Positions 1 to 6,974 of a stretch of 32,625 bases of DNA are shown in pieces; the first letter of the stretch is position 1, and every line of letters begins with the position of its first letter. The DNA is taken from NCBI GenBank assembly GCA_963205125.1, contig CAUJJO010000239.1, positions 1-32,625 on the forward strand, written 5' to 3'. The notes under the pieces were generated by a model, which did not search any database, was not told the DNA's origin, and worked only from the letters and a program-made list of their open reading frames with translations. The DNA is from Pseudomonadota bacterium. Lineage in GTDB: Bacteria; Pseudomonadota; Gammaproteobacteria; Burkholderiales; Burkholderiaceae_C. The translations under genes and the position numbers were made by a program.

Positions 1-392
1 GGGTCCCAGCCGGCGGAGATCAGCGCCGTGGTGCCGCCGGCGCGCGCGGCGGCATCGACGGCGGCGAAGTGCTCGGGGATGCGCGCGTGGGTGTCGAAGC
101 TGTCGACGAGGTTGAAGCGCGCGGCGAGCGCCGGCGACTGCTGCGGCAGGTCGGTGCGCGAGCCGCCGCAGAGCACGAGCACGTCGATCGCCCCGTGCGC
201 GTCGTCCAGCGACTGCATCGGGTGCACCGGGGTGCCGGCGATCCGCGGCTGCACCTGCGCCGGGTCGCGGCGCGTGAAGATGCCGACGGTGCGCAGGTCG
301 GGGTTGCGGGTGACGGCGAGTTCGACGCCGCGCCCGAGGTTGCCGTGCCCGACGATGCCAAGGCGGATCGGCGGGGTGGACGAATCGTTCAT
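1..392 (-). CDS. ddh: meso-diaminopimelate D-dehydrogenase (5' part, gene runs off the left edge)
   Basis: NADPH-dependent enzyme that aminates L-tetrahydrodipicolinate to meso-diaminopimelate in one step, a short cut in lysine and peptidoglycan precursor synthesis (EC 1.4.1.16). Only the first 130 codons are present. The reading starts with ATG at 392-390 after an AAGGAG ribosome site at 401-406 (8-nt gap) and stays open to the edge. Residues 11-20 carry a Rossmann nucleotide-binding loop (GIVGHGNLGRG). The family-typical stretches FTRRDP, LVDSFDTHARIP and TTALISAGWDP are all visible. It is divergent from the MFS gene at 502 across a 109-bp gap. The main alternative would be another small Gfo/Idh-type oxidoreductase, but the DSFDTH segment is characteristic of Ddh. 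The C-terminal catalytic part lies outside the window. Confidence 0.88.
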   Translation of the reverse strand, partial: MNDSSTPPIRLGIVGHGNLGRGVELAVTRNPDLRTVGIFTRRDPAQVQPRIAGTPVHPMQSLDDAHGAIDVLVLCGGSRTDLPQQSPALAARFNLVDSFDTHARIPEHFAAVDAAARAGGTTALISAGWD

Positions 393-501
393 GTCGCAGG
401 CTCCTTCGGAGATTCACGCGGATTATTGGCGGGGCGTGCGCGGCATCGCGCCCGGCGCGCCTGCGGCGGGCTCCTGAGCCTGTGAGGAGGCACGAGAAAG
501 C

Positions 502-1821
502 ATGCCGGACCCGATGAGCGACACCGCCCACCCGCCTGCCCGCCCGCCCGCGAGCGCGCGCCTGCGCAGCGTGGTGATGCTGCTGGCGCTCTGCTCCTAC
601 CTGATGTCGATGTTCCACCGCGTTGCGCCCGCGGTGATCGCAGGCGACCTCGCCGCCGCCTTCCAGGCCAGCGCCGCGTCGCTCGGCGTGCTGGCGGCGA
701 CCTACTTCTATGTCTACACGCTGCTGCAGATCCCCGTGGGCGTGCTCGCCGACACGCTGGGGCCGCGGCGCCTGCTGACGCTGGGCGGCCTCGTGGCCGG
801 CGCGGGTTCGCTGCTGTTCGGCCTGGCGCCGGGCTTTGCCTGGGCGCTGCTCGGGCGCACGCTCGTGGGCGTCGGGGTGTCGGTGGCCTTCATTGCCATG
901 CTCAAGCTGATCGCCGTCTGGTACGCGGAGAACCGCTTCGCCACGCTGGTCGGCGCCATGATGTTCCTCGGCAACGTCGGCACGATGACCGCCGGCACGC
1001 CGCTGGCCTGGGCCGCGCAGGGCATGGGCTGGCGGGCGGTGTTCGTCGCCATCGGCGTCATGTCGCTGGCCATCGGCGTGCTGTCCTGGTTCCTGGTGCA
1101 GGACCGCCCGGACCCGCCCGAAGGCGCGCCGGCCGCGCGATCGGCCAGCGGCACGCCCGCGCGCAGCGGCTGGCGCCAGGGGCTGCGCGTCGTGCTCGCC
1201 AACCGCGCGACCTGGCCGGGCTTCTTCGTCAACGTCGGCATCGCCGGCAGCTTCTTCGCCTTCGCCGGCCTGTGGGCGATGCCCTACTTCATGCAGGTGC
1301 ACGGCATGTCGCGCGTGCTCGCCTCGCATCACCTGACGGTCTACTTCGGCGGCTTCGCGCTCGGCTGCCTCGTCGTCGGCCCGCTGTCGGACCGCCTCGG
1401 ACGGCGCCGGCCGCTGATGATCGCCGGGGCGACGCTGCACGCGCTGGGCTGGTGGATCTGGATCTCGAGCGAGGCGCTGGCGCCGGCCGCGAGCTTCGCG
1501 CTGTGCCTGGCGCTGGGCATGGTGACGGCCAGCCTCACGCTGTCCTGGGCCTGCGCCAAGGAGGTCAACCCGCCCGCGTTCTCGGGCATGGCGACCAGCG
1601 TCGTCAACGTCGGCGTGTTCCTCGGGCCGTCGATCCTGCAGCCGCTGGTGGGCTGGGTGATGGACCGCGGCTGGCAGGGCACGATGGCCGGCGGCGCGCG
1701 GCTCTACTCGGCCGCCAACTACCGCAACGGCCTCCTGCTGATGGCCGCCTGCGCGGCGCTCGGCGCCCTCGCCACCCTGTTCGTGCGCGAGACCGGCGGA
1801 CGCAACGTCTGGCGCGGGTAG
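502..1821 (+). CDS. MFS transporter (439 aa), substrate unknown
   Basis: Major facilitator superfamily permease of the inner membrane. About twelve hydrophobic segments can be followed from residue 25 to the C-terminus, split by a polar central loop near residues 200-225. The signature loop between helices 2 and 3 (GVLADTLGPRR, around residue 78) and its counterpart in the second half (GPLSDRLGRRR, near residue 297) are both clear. An ATG at 502 follows GAGGAGG at 484-490, and a second ATG at 514 is possible. It is divergent from the diaminopimelate dehydrogenase gene and convergent with the RES toxin gene 29 bp downstream. Nothing in the sequence fixes the substrate. Confidence 0.85.
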   Translation: MPDPMSDTAHPPARPPASARLRSVVMLLALCSYLMSMFHRVAPAVIAGDLAAAFQASAASLGVLAATYFYVYTLLQIPVGVLADTLGPRRLLTLGGLVAGAGSLLFGLAPGFAWALLGRTLVGVGVSVAFIAMLKLIAVWYAENRFATLVGAMMFLGNVGTMTAGTPLAWAAQGMGWRAVFVAIGVMSLAIGVLSWFLVQDRPDPPEGAPAARSASGTPARSGWRQGLRVVLANRATWPGFFVNVGIAGSFFAFAGLWAMPYFMQVHGMSRVLASHHLTVYFGGFALGCLVVGPLSDRLGRRRPLMIAGATLHALGWWIWISSEALAPAASFALCLALGMVTASLTLSWACAKEVNPPAFSGMATSVVNVGVFLGPSILQPLVGWVMDRGWQGTMAGGARLYSAANYRNGLLLMAACAALGALATLFVRETGGRNVWRG

Positions 1822-1850
1822 CGGCCGGGCGCTGCGGCGTGGTCGACTGC

Positions 1851-2567
1851 TCAGTCGTCGGAACTGAAGCGGCCAGGCCCGTCCTTCTGAATCATCTCGA
1901 CGCGATCCCTGGTCGCGATGCAGATCCAGTTCTGCCTTGTGCGATCGATGCCGCCTTTCGGTTCACCCAGGGCCTCGACGGAGAGGACGGCGAAACAGGT
2001 GCCGCCGGGCGCTCGCGCCGACGCGTACATGATGACCTGCAGGCCGGCATCTTCCGCCGCTGCCGCCAGCCCGTGGGTCTGCGTGTAGTCTTCGCTGGAG
2101 GTCCAGCACGCCTCGAACGCAACCCAGGGCGGAGAAGTCAGATCGATGCCAAGACCGTCGATGGAGGCCGCGAACAGGGTGTGACTGCTCTTGATCCGGC
2201 TGTTCGTCAGGCCGGCACTGTCGAGGATGAAGCGTTTGCGCCAGTACGCGATCTCCGCACAGGCGGTTCTCGGCTGGCGGGCACCGTACCAGATGCCGCG
2301 GTGGCCCAGTGACCGGAAGCGACTGGGCCGTTGCGGCGTGTACCGAAAGGGTGTGCAAAGCAGGAAGTGCTTGCCTCTTCCGCAGTCAGGCAGGGGCGGC
2401 TTGCTCTCTTCCAGAAGACGTTCGAGCACGTCGTGCTCCCGGTACGAATCCACCAGATCCAGGCTGGCGTTGGCGTACTGTGATTCGACACCGCGCCAGA
2501 CCTCGGGCTCCTGCAAACGAAAGGATGTCTCCTGAAGCCAGGCCCGCTCCCAGCCGGCCGCCTTCAC
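1851..2567 (-). CDS. RES-domain toxin of a type II toxin-antitoxin pair
   Basis: RES-family toxins act on NAD+: characterised members degrade or phosphorolyse it, stalling growth until antitoxin neutralises them. The reading gives 238 residues. The family's conserved Arg, Glu and Ser are present: Arg in the segment FRSLGHRGIWYGA, Glu in TACAEIAYWR, and Ser in MYASARAPGG. I chose the GTG at 2567-2565 because it overlaps the antitoxin stop codon as GTGA, the usual coupling in such pairs. An upstream in-frame ATG at 2678 would add 37 arginine-rich residues that only shadow the antitoxin gene. The spacing before the GTG has no strong ribosome site, which fits translation coupled to the antitoxin. 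Family assignment is firm; toxicity is inferred. Confidence 0.85.
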   Translation of the reverse strand: MKAAGWERAWLQETSFRLQEPEVWRGVESQYANASLDLVDSYREHDVLERLLEESKPPLPDCGRGKHFLLCTPFRYTPQRPSRFRSLGHRGIWYGARQPRTACAEIAYWRKRFILDSAGLTNSRIKSSHTLFAASIDGLGIDLTSPPWVAFEACWTSSEDYTQTHGLAAAAEDAGLQVIMYASARAPGGTCFAVLSVEALGEPKGGIDRTRQNWICIATRDRVEMIQKDGPGRFSSDD

Positions 2568-2941
2568 GCCGCGGCCCGCATTCCATCCAGATAGGCGAGC
2601 GTGCGGACCAGGCCATCGGGCCTGAGGATCAGTTCGGCAGGCACGCCGCCCAGTGCTTCGTTGCGCGAACGCATCCACTGTGCGCGAAGCTGGCCGTCCG
2701 AGCCGACCAGCGGATCGAGCGAGCGGAAGAGGCGTACCAGCAGCAGCGCAAGCTCGCCTGCCTTGGTCGTCGGCGCAATCGCCGCAGCGCCTGACCTGTA
2801 GCGACTGATCGTCGAGTCACTGACGCCGATGACTCTTGCCAACTCGGCCCCATGAAGATCCAGCAGATCGGCGGCACGGATCGCCGCCTTGGTCAGGACC
2901 GCTTCGGGATCGACTTCCTGCACCGGCTTGGCTGCACCCAT
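2564..2941 (-). CDS. Xre/MbcA/ParS-type antitoxin (DUF2384)
   Basis: A 125-residue DNA-binding antitoxin paired with the RES toxin. Residues about 25-55 form a helix-turn-helix (ELARVIGVSDSTISRYRSG). The C-terminal half (WMRSRNEALGGVPAELI) is the toxin-binding DUF2384 region, in which an 'N..LGG.P' segment is conserved. ATG at 2941-2939 follows AAGGAG at 2949-2954 with a 7-nt gap. Antitoxins of this family normally neutralise the RES enzyme by direct contact and repress their own promoter. A 21-bp palindrome lies 23 bp upstream of the start. The antitoxin-then-toxin order is standard for RES-Xre pairs. Confidence 0.87.
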   Translation of the reverse strand: MGAAKPVQEVDPEAVLTKAAIRAADLLDLHGAELARVIGVSDSTISRYRSGAAAIAPTTKAGELALLLVRLFRSLDPLVGSDGQLRAQWMRSRNEALGGVPAELILRPDGLVRTLAYLDGMRAAA

Positions 2942-2963
2942 CTCCCGACTCCTTGGCTCTCGC

Positions 2964-2984
2964 CGGACGGCGAAGCGTCGTCCG
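2964..2984. promoter_or_regulatory. palindrome, candidate antitoxin operator
   Basis: Near-perfect inverted repeat of 9-bp arms around a 3-bp centre: CGGACGGCG, AAG, CGTCGTCCG, with a single G/T mismatch. It lies 23-43 bp upstream of the antitoxin ATG, where Xre-type antitoxins usually bind to repress their operon. The operator role is inferred from position and symmetry. Confidence 0.5.
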
Positions 2985-3000
2985 ATCGCTCCAGCGCCTC

Positions 3001-3031
3001 ATCCTACCGGCTCCAAGGCCGGGTGTCTCAA
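3001..3031 (-). promoter_or_regulatory. weak sigma70-like promoter candidate for the toxin-antitoxin operon
   Basis: On the minus strand TTGAGA (3031-3026, five of six matches to the -35 consensus) is followed after 19 bp by TAGGAT (3006-3001, four of six matches to -10). The spacer is longer than ideal. A small inverted repeat, CCGGC and GCCGG, lies inside the spacer at 3007-3022. The call rests on position upstream of the antitoxin. Confidence 0.3.
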
Positions 3032-3089
3032 CTGGCCCGATTGTCCCGTGTGAAGAGAAATGAAGCGCTACCCTCACAAGAAATCGACG

Positions 3090-4379
3090 CTACCCGGCGA
3101 TCATCCCCAGCGCCTTGGGCAGCGCCAGCGACAGCGGCGGCCAGTAGGTGACGATGACGAGGAAGACGAGCATCGTCAGCAGCCAGGGCCAGACGGCCAC
3201 GGTCAGCTCGGTGATGCCCATCTTGGTGATGCCCGAGGAGACGTAGAGGTTCAGGCCCACCGGCGGGTGGCACATGCCGACCTCCATGTTCACGACCATC
3301 AGCACGCCGAAGTGGATCGGGTCGATGCCCAGCTTGACGGCGATCGGGAACAGGATGGGCGCAAGGATCAGCACGATCGACGAGGGCTCCATGAAGTTGC
3401 CCGCGGCCAGCATCAGCACGTTGGCGATGAGCAGGAAGCCGATCACGCCCACGCCGGTGCCGATCATCGCGTCGGCCATCGCCTGCGGAATGTTCTCGTG
3501 CGTCATCAGGAACGAGAACAGCACCGCGTTGGTGATGATGTAGAGCAGCATCGCGCTCATGTTGGCCGAGGACAGCAGCACCCGCGGCACGTCCTTCAGG
3601 CCCATGTCCTTGTAGATGAAGACCGCGGTGATGAAGGCCCAGACCGCGCTCACCGCGGCGGCCTCGGTCGGCGTGAACATGCCCGAGTAGATGCCGCCCA
3701 TCACGATGACGATGAGCAGCAGGCCCCAGATCGACTCGCGCAGCGCCTGCAGGCGCTGGCGCCAGCTCGCGCGCGGCAGGCGCGGGTAGTCGTTCTTGCG
3801 CGCGCGGTACCAGGTCGTCACGCCCAGCATCGTCGCCAGCACGATGCCCGGCACGACGCCGGCCATGAAGAGCGCGCCCACCGAGGTGTTGGTCGAGACG
3901 GCGTACATGACCATCACGATCGAGGGCGGGATGAGGATGCCCAGCGCCCCCGAGGTGGTGATGACGCCGGCGCCGAAGCGCTTGGGGAAGCCCGCCTTGA
4001 CCATCGCCGGCAGCAGGATGGAGCCGATCGCCACCACCGTGGCCGGCGACGAGCCCGACACCGCCGCGAAGAGCGCGCAGGCGACGACGCCGCCCAGGCC
4101 CAGGCCCCCGTGCCAGTGGCCGACCATCGAGGTGGCGAAGCGGATCATGCGCTTGGCCACGCCGCCGTGCGTGAGGAAGTTGCCGGCGAGGATGAAGAAG
4201 GGGATCGCCATGATCTCGAACTTCTCGATGCCGGTGAAGAGCTTGAGCGCGACCGACTCGATCGGCACCTGCGTCAGCGTGAAGAGGAAGGCGAGCACCG
4301 TGAGGCCCAGCGAGATCGAGATCGGCATGCCGGTGAGCATCAGCACCGCCAGCAGCAGGAAGATGATGAGCGTGTTCAT
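3090..4379 (-). CDS. dctM: TRAP transporter large permease subunit DctM
   Basis: The large membrane subunit of a tripartite ATP-independent periplasmic (TRAP) transporter, which carries an organic acid into the cell with sodium or proton co-transport. The 429 residues match the usual family length and are almost entirely hydrophobic helices. Family hallmarks include FFILAGNFLTHGG near residue 62, AAVSGSSPATVVAIGS near 104, TSGALGILIPPSI near 141 and HPPVGLNLYV near 373. The ATG at 4379-4377 overlaps the dctQ stop as ATGA, so the two subunits are translationally coupled. The gene ends with TAG at 3092-3090. Substrate cannot be read from this subunit. Confidence 0.95.
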   Translation of the reverse strand: MNTLIIFLLLAVLMLTGMPISISLGLTVLAFLFTLTQVPIESVALKLFTGIEKFEIMAIPFFILAGNFLTHGGVAKRMIRFATSMVGHWHGGLGLGGVVACALFAAVSGSSPATVVAIGSILLPAMVKAGFPKRFGAGVITTSGALGILIPPSIVMVMYAVSTNTSVGALFMAGVVPGIVLATMLGVTTWYRARKNDYPRLPRASWRQRLQALRESIWGLLLIVIVMGGIYSGMFTPTEAAAVSAVWAFITAVFIYKDMGLKDVPRVLLSSANMSAMLLYIITNAVLFSFLMTHENIPQAMADAMIGTGVGVIGFLLIANVLMLAAGNFMEPSSIVLILAPILFPIAVKLGIDPIHFGVLMVVNMEVGMCHPPVGLNLYVSSGITKMGITELTVAVWPWLLTMLVFLVIVTYWPPLSLALPKALGMIAG

Positions 4380-5116
4380 CGCGCGCTGCTCCCGTCGTCC
4401 TTGCCGTCCTTGCCGTCCTTGCTCTCCCGCGGGCGCCCCTCGCCGCCCAGCTCGTGCGGATGCAGCTCGTCGTCCATGCGGTAGATGCGGTCCTCCTGCC
4501 CGGGCGTGTTCAGCGCCGGCTCGGGCTCGTCATCCAGGCCGTCGACGTGGCCGTGGTCATGGTGCGGCAGCTCGCCGGTCTGCCAGAAGCTCCACGCCAC
4601 CTGCAGGAAGCGAAAGCACATCAGGCCCGAGCCCAGCGGGATCGCCGAGTAGACGATCCAGGTCGGCCATTCGAGGTCGGGCGTCGTCGGGCCCTCGGGG
4701 ATGTCGCCGGGGTCCAGGCCGAGCGCGTGGAAGATCGCGTAGTGCGCGCCGTTCTCCCAGACGAAGGTGCCGCCCAGGATTGCGACGACGCCGGTGAAGA
4801 AGGCGCCCGCGAGCAGGCCGAAGGCGATCACCGGCTTGCGCCGCGCTTCGCTCAGACGGTTGATCACCACGTCCACGCCGACGTGGATGCCGGTGCGCAC
4901 GCCGTAGGCCGCGCCGAACTTGGCCATCCACACGAACATGATGATGCACAGCTCCTGCGCCCAGCCGAAGTTCAGGCCGATGAGCCAGTCCTGCACGACC
5001 GGAATCGGGTAGCCCGAGGCGTAGCGGTGCAGCACCGCGGCGAAGATGATCAGCGTGGCGGCACCCATGAGGAAGGTGATCAGCCATTCCTCCAGGTGGT
5101 CGAGCATCCTCATCAT
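4376..5116 (-). CDS. dctQ: TRAP transporter small permease subunit DctQ with a long charged tail
   Basis: The small membrane subunit, which forms a complex with DctM and helps receive the loaded binding protein. The 246-residue reading starts at ATG 5116-5114, with AAGGAG at 5125-5130 (8-nt gap). A much longer open frame continues upstream but reads through dctP in the wrong frame and is not coding. Four hydrophobic segments lie at about residues 12-32, 48-72, 95-120 and 152-178. The central QDWLIGLNFGWAQELC and RTGIHVGVD stretches are typical of the family. After residue 182 comes a hydrophilic tail with HHDHGH, many acidic residues and KDG repeats, unusual for this subunit. The gene lies between dctP (77-bp gap) and dctM. 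Confidence 0.93.
   Translation of the reverse strand: MMRMLDHLEEWLITFLMGAATLIIFAAVLHRYASGYPIPVVQDWLIGLNFGWAQELCIIMFVWMAKFGAAYGVRTGIHVGVDVVINRLSEARRKPVIAFGLLAGAFFTGVVAILGGTFVWENGAHYAIFHALGLDPGDIPEGPTTPDLEWPTWIVYSAIPLGSGLMCFRFLQVAWSFWQTGELPHHDHGHVDGLDDEPEPALNTPGQEDRIYRMDDELHPHELGGEGRPRESKDGKDGKDDGSSAR
4396..4422. repeat. three tandem 9-bp units in the dctQ 3' end
   Basis: The unit CGTCCTTGC occurs three times in a row (4396-4404, 4405-4413, 4414-4422). On the coding strand it encodes the Lys-Asp-Gly repeats of the DctQ tail. In-frame copy-number change would lengthen or shorten the tail without breaking the gene. Confidence 0.85.
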
Positions 5117-5193
5117 CGAGCCGTCTCCTTCTGGCTTGGCCCCGTCGAGTCCTCGCGGACGCGCGCACGTGGCGCGCCCGCGAGGCGCGCGCG

Positions 5194-6207
5194 TCAGAGC
5201 TTGTTCGGATCGAAGCCGGTCTCCTTGTAGACCGCCTCGATCGTCTCCTTGCCGATGCGCGACTCCATCTCCTTGTGCACCTTGACGAGCGCCTTCTTCA
5301 GCGCCTGGCGCTCGGCCGGCGTGGGCGTGTGGACCTGGGTCTTGCCCGAAGCCTTCACCTTGGCCAGGGCGTCCTCGTTCTCCTCCTTGGCGATCTTGTT
5401 GGCGTAGTCGGTGGCCTCCTTCATCGCCTGCTCGAGCTGGCCGCGCTGGTCGGCGGGCAGGCCGTCCCAGAACTTCTTGTTGGTGATGACCGCGTAGCCG
5501 AGGTAGCCGTGGTCGGTCAGCGAGAGGTTCTTCTGCACCTCGTACATCTTCTGCGTGTAGAGGTTGGAGATCGGGTTCTCGGTGCCGTCGACGACGCCGG
5601 TCTGCAGCGCCTGGTAGACCTCGGAGAAAGCCATCACCTGCGGCAGCGCGCCCAGCGCGCGCATCTGCGCCTCCAGCACCTTGGACGACTGGATGCGCAT
5701 CTTCAGGCCCTTGAAGTCCTCGGGCATCTTCAGCGGCTTGTTGGCGCTGAAGGACTTGAAGCCGTTGTCCCAGTAGGCCAGGCCGCGGATGCCCTTGGGC
5801 TCCAGCTTGGCCAGCAGCGCCTTGCCGGACGGGCCGGTGGTGACCTTGTGCAGGTCTTCGTAGCTGTCGAAGATGTAGGGCAGGTCGAAGACCTCGAACT
5901 CGCGCACGCCGATGGGGCCGAACTTGGCCAGCGAGGGCGCCAGCAGCTGCACCGCGCCGAGCTGCAGCGCCTCCATCTCCTCCTTGTCCTTGTAGAGCGT
6001 GGAGTTGGCGTAGACCTCGACCTTCACCTTGCCGCCGGTGAGTTCGCCCGCGCGCTTGGCGAAGAACTCCGAACCCTTGCCCTTGGGCGTGTCGTGCGCG
6101 ACGACGTGGCTGAACTTGACGACGAGCGGCGCCTGCGCGCGCACGAAGGGGGACGAAAGCGAGGCCAGCGTGGCGGCGCTGGCGGCGACGACGGTGCGAC
6201 GGTTCAT
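5194..6207 (-). CDS. dctP: TRAP transporter periplasmic solute-binding protein DctP
   Basis: Periplasmic receptor that captures the organic acid and delivers it to DctQM. The 337 residues include an N-terminal signal sequence (MNRRTVVAASAATLA, with a probable cut after the AQA at residue 26). The RR pair makes Tat export conceivable. The mature part carries the family pattern, including FKGLKMRIQSSKV, which holds the Arg that binds the substrate carboxylate, and QTGVVDGTENPISN. The overall resemblance is to C4-dicarboxylate DctP proteins, but the ligand is inferred only. The best ribosome site, AGGAG at 6223-6227, is 15 nt from the ATG at 6207 and 9 nt from an in-frame GTG at 6213. Translation may therefore begin at that GTG, two residues earlier. 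It is the first gene of the dctPQM operon. Confidence 0.92.
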   Translation of the reverse strand: MNRRTVVAASAATLASLSSPFVRAQAPLVVKFSHVVAHDTPKGKGSEFFAKRAGELTGGKVKVEVYANSTLYKDKEEMEALQLGAVQLLAPSLAKFGPIGVREFEVFDLPYIFDSYEDLHKVTTGPSGKALLAKLEPKGIRGLAYWDNGFKSFSANKPLKMPEDFKGLKMRIQSSKVLEAQMRALGALPQVMAFSEVYQALQTGVVDGTENPISNLYTQKMYEVQKNLSLTDHGYLGYAVITNKKFWDGLPADQRGQLEQAMKEATDYANKIAKEENEDALAKVKASGKTQVHTPTPAERQALKKALVKVHKEMESRIGKETIEAVYKETGFDPNKL

Positions 6208-6213
6208 GGACAC

Positions 6214-6530
6214 GGCAGTCTTCTCCTGTGGCGGATGGGGTTCGAGGGGACCGGGCAAGGCCGACCGGCGCCGATTGTCGGCAGCCGCTGCAGCCCGCGC
6301 CAGTTGTGGATTCCCGCAGCGCCGCTGCAGGCGCTGCCGGCCGAGGGCCCGATGCTAGACGCGATCCCCGGCGCCGCCGCCGCCTTGCCTGCCTTGGCCG
6401 CCGCGGCGGCGCGCGTGCGATCCGCCATGACGCGCGCGGGGCCGCACCGGCCGGCCGGCCGCGGCTGCCGCTAGACTGGGCCGCCGCCTGGGCGTCGGAT
6501 GCCGCGGGCGCGCCCCAACGCCACCTGCCG
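6214..6530. other. divergent intergenic region between dctP and the DUF4124-like gene
   Basis: About 317 bp without a gene. It must hold the promoters of dctP (leftward) and of the 6531 gene (rightward), but I find no convincing paired -35/-10 boxes. A perfect 8-bp stem, GCAGCGCC and GGCGCTGC, with a 6-base loop occurs at 6316-6337. It has no following T-run, so it is not a standard terminator. Small open frames here are GC-rich artefacts. Confidence 0.5.
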
Positions 6531-6974
6531 ATGCCCCTGCGCCCGCTGCCTATCGTGCTGCTCCTGCTGGCTGCCCTCGTCGGCGGCGCCTGGCTGCTGC
6601 GCGATTGGCCCTCACTGCAGCACGCGCTGCCGCCGTCCTGGCGCGCGGCGCTGCCGGCGAGCCTGGCGCCGCCCCTGCCCACGCTTGCCCCTGCGGCCGG
6701 GCATCGCGGTGGCGCGGCTGCGCTGTGCAAGTGCCGCGGCCAGGGTCGGACCGTCTACACCGACGGCGACTGCCCGCCGGGCCTGCGCGCCGAAGCGGTC
6801 GACGGCGGCACGTTCAGCGTGCTGCCGGCAGCACCGGCGGCGGCCGTGTCGGCCGTGTCGGCGGCGCCGGCGGCGGAGGCGGCCAGCGCGCAGTCGCCGC
6901 TGCGTCGCCTGGCCGGGCCGGACGAGAGCGCGGTGCAGCGCGAACGCGTGCTCGAACAGGCGCTTGCGCGATGA
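6531..6974 (+). CDS. small membrane-anchored protein with a DUF4124-like segment
   Basis: 147 residues. An N-terminal hydrophobic stretch (residues 5-24) is probably an uncleaved anchor or a signal peptide. Residues about 66-86 read LCKCRGQGRTVYTDGDCPPG, which resembles the 'YKC...G...Y.D..CP' pattern of DUF4124 proteins, small envelope proteins of unknown function common in beta- and gammaproteobacteria. The remainder is rich in Ala and Pro. The stop codon overlaps the start of the next gene (ATGA at 6971-6974), so the two are probably co-translated. I chose the ATG at 6531 because the reading upstream is not protein-like. There is no clear ribosome site. The DUF4124 resemblance is by eye and moderate. 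Confidence 0.65.
   Translation: MPLRPLPIVLLLLAALVGGAWLLRDWPSLQHALPPSWRAALPASLAPPLPTLAPAAGHRGGAAALCKCRGQGRTVYTDGDCPPGLRAEAVDGGTFSVLPAAPAAAVSAVSAAPAAEAASAQSPLRRLAGPDESAVQRERVLEQALAR

Noticed and set aside
2568-2678. N-terminal extension of the RES toxin from ATG 2678
   Set aside because: It lies wholly inside the antitoxin gene in another frame, and the GTG at 2567 gives the expected coupled start.
3090-6207. Assigning the TRAP system to sialic acid or GlcNAc uptake because of the nearby nag genes
   Set aside because: It is several kilobases from the nag cluster, lacks the TGGTA motif, and its binding protein looks C4-dicarboxylate-like.
6316-6337. Hairpin upstream of dctP as a terminator
   Set aside because: An 8-bp stem but no T-run on either strand, and it lies between divergent starts.
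4376-6730. A 784-codon minus-strand open frame spanning the dctP and dctQ region
   Set aside because: Only its last 246 codons are real (dctQ). The upstream part reads dctP in the wrong frame and is Arg/Ala-rich low-complexity sequence.
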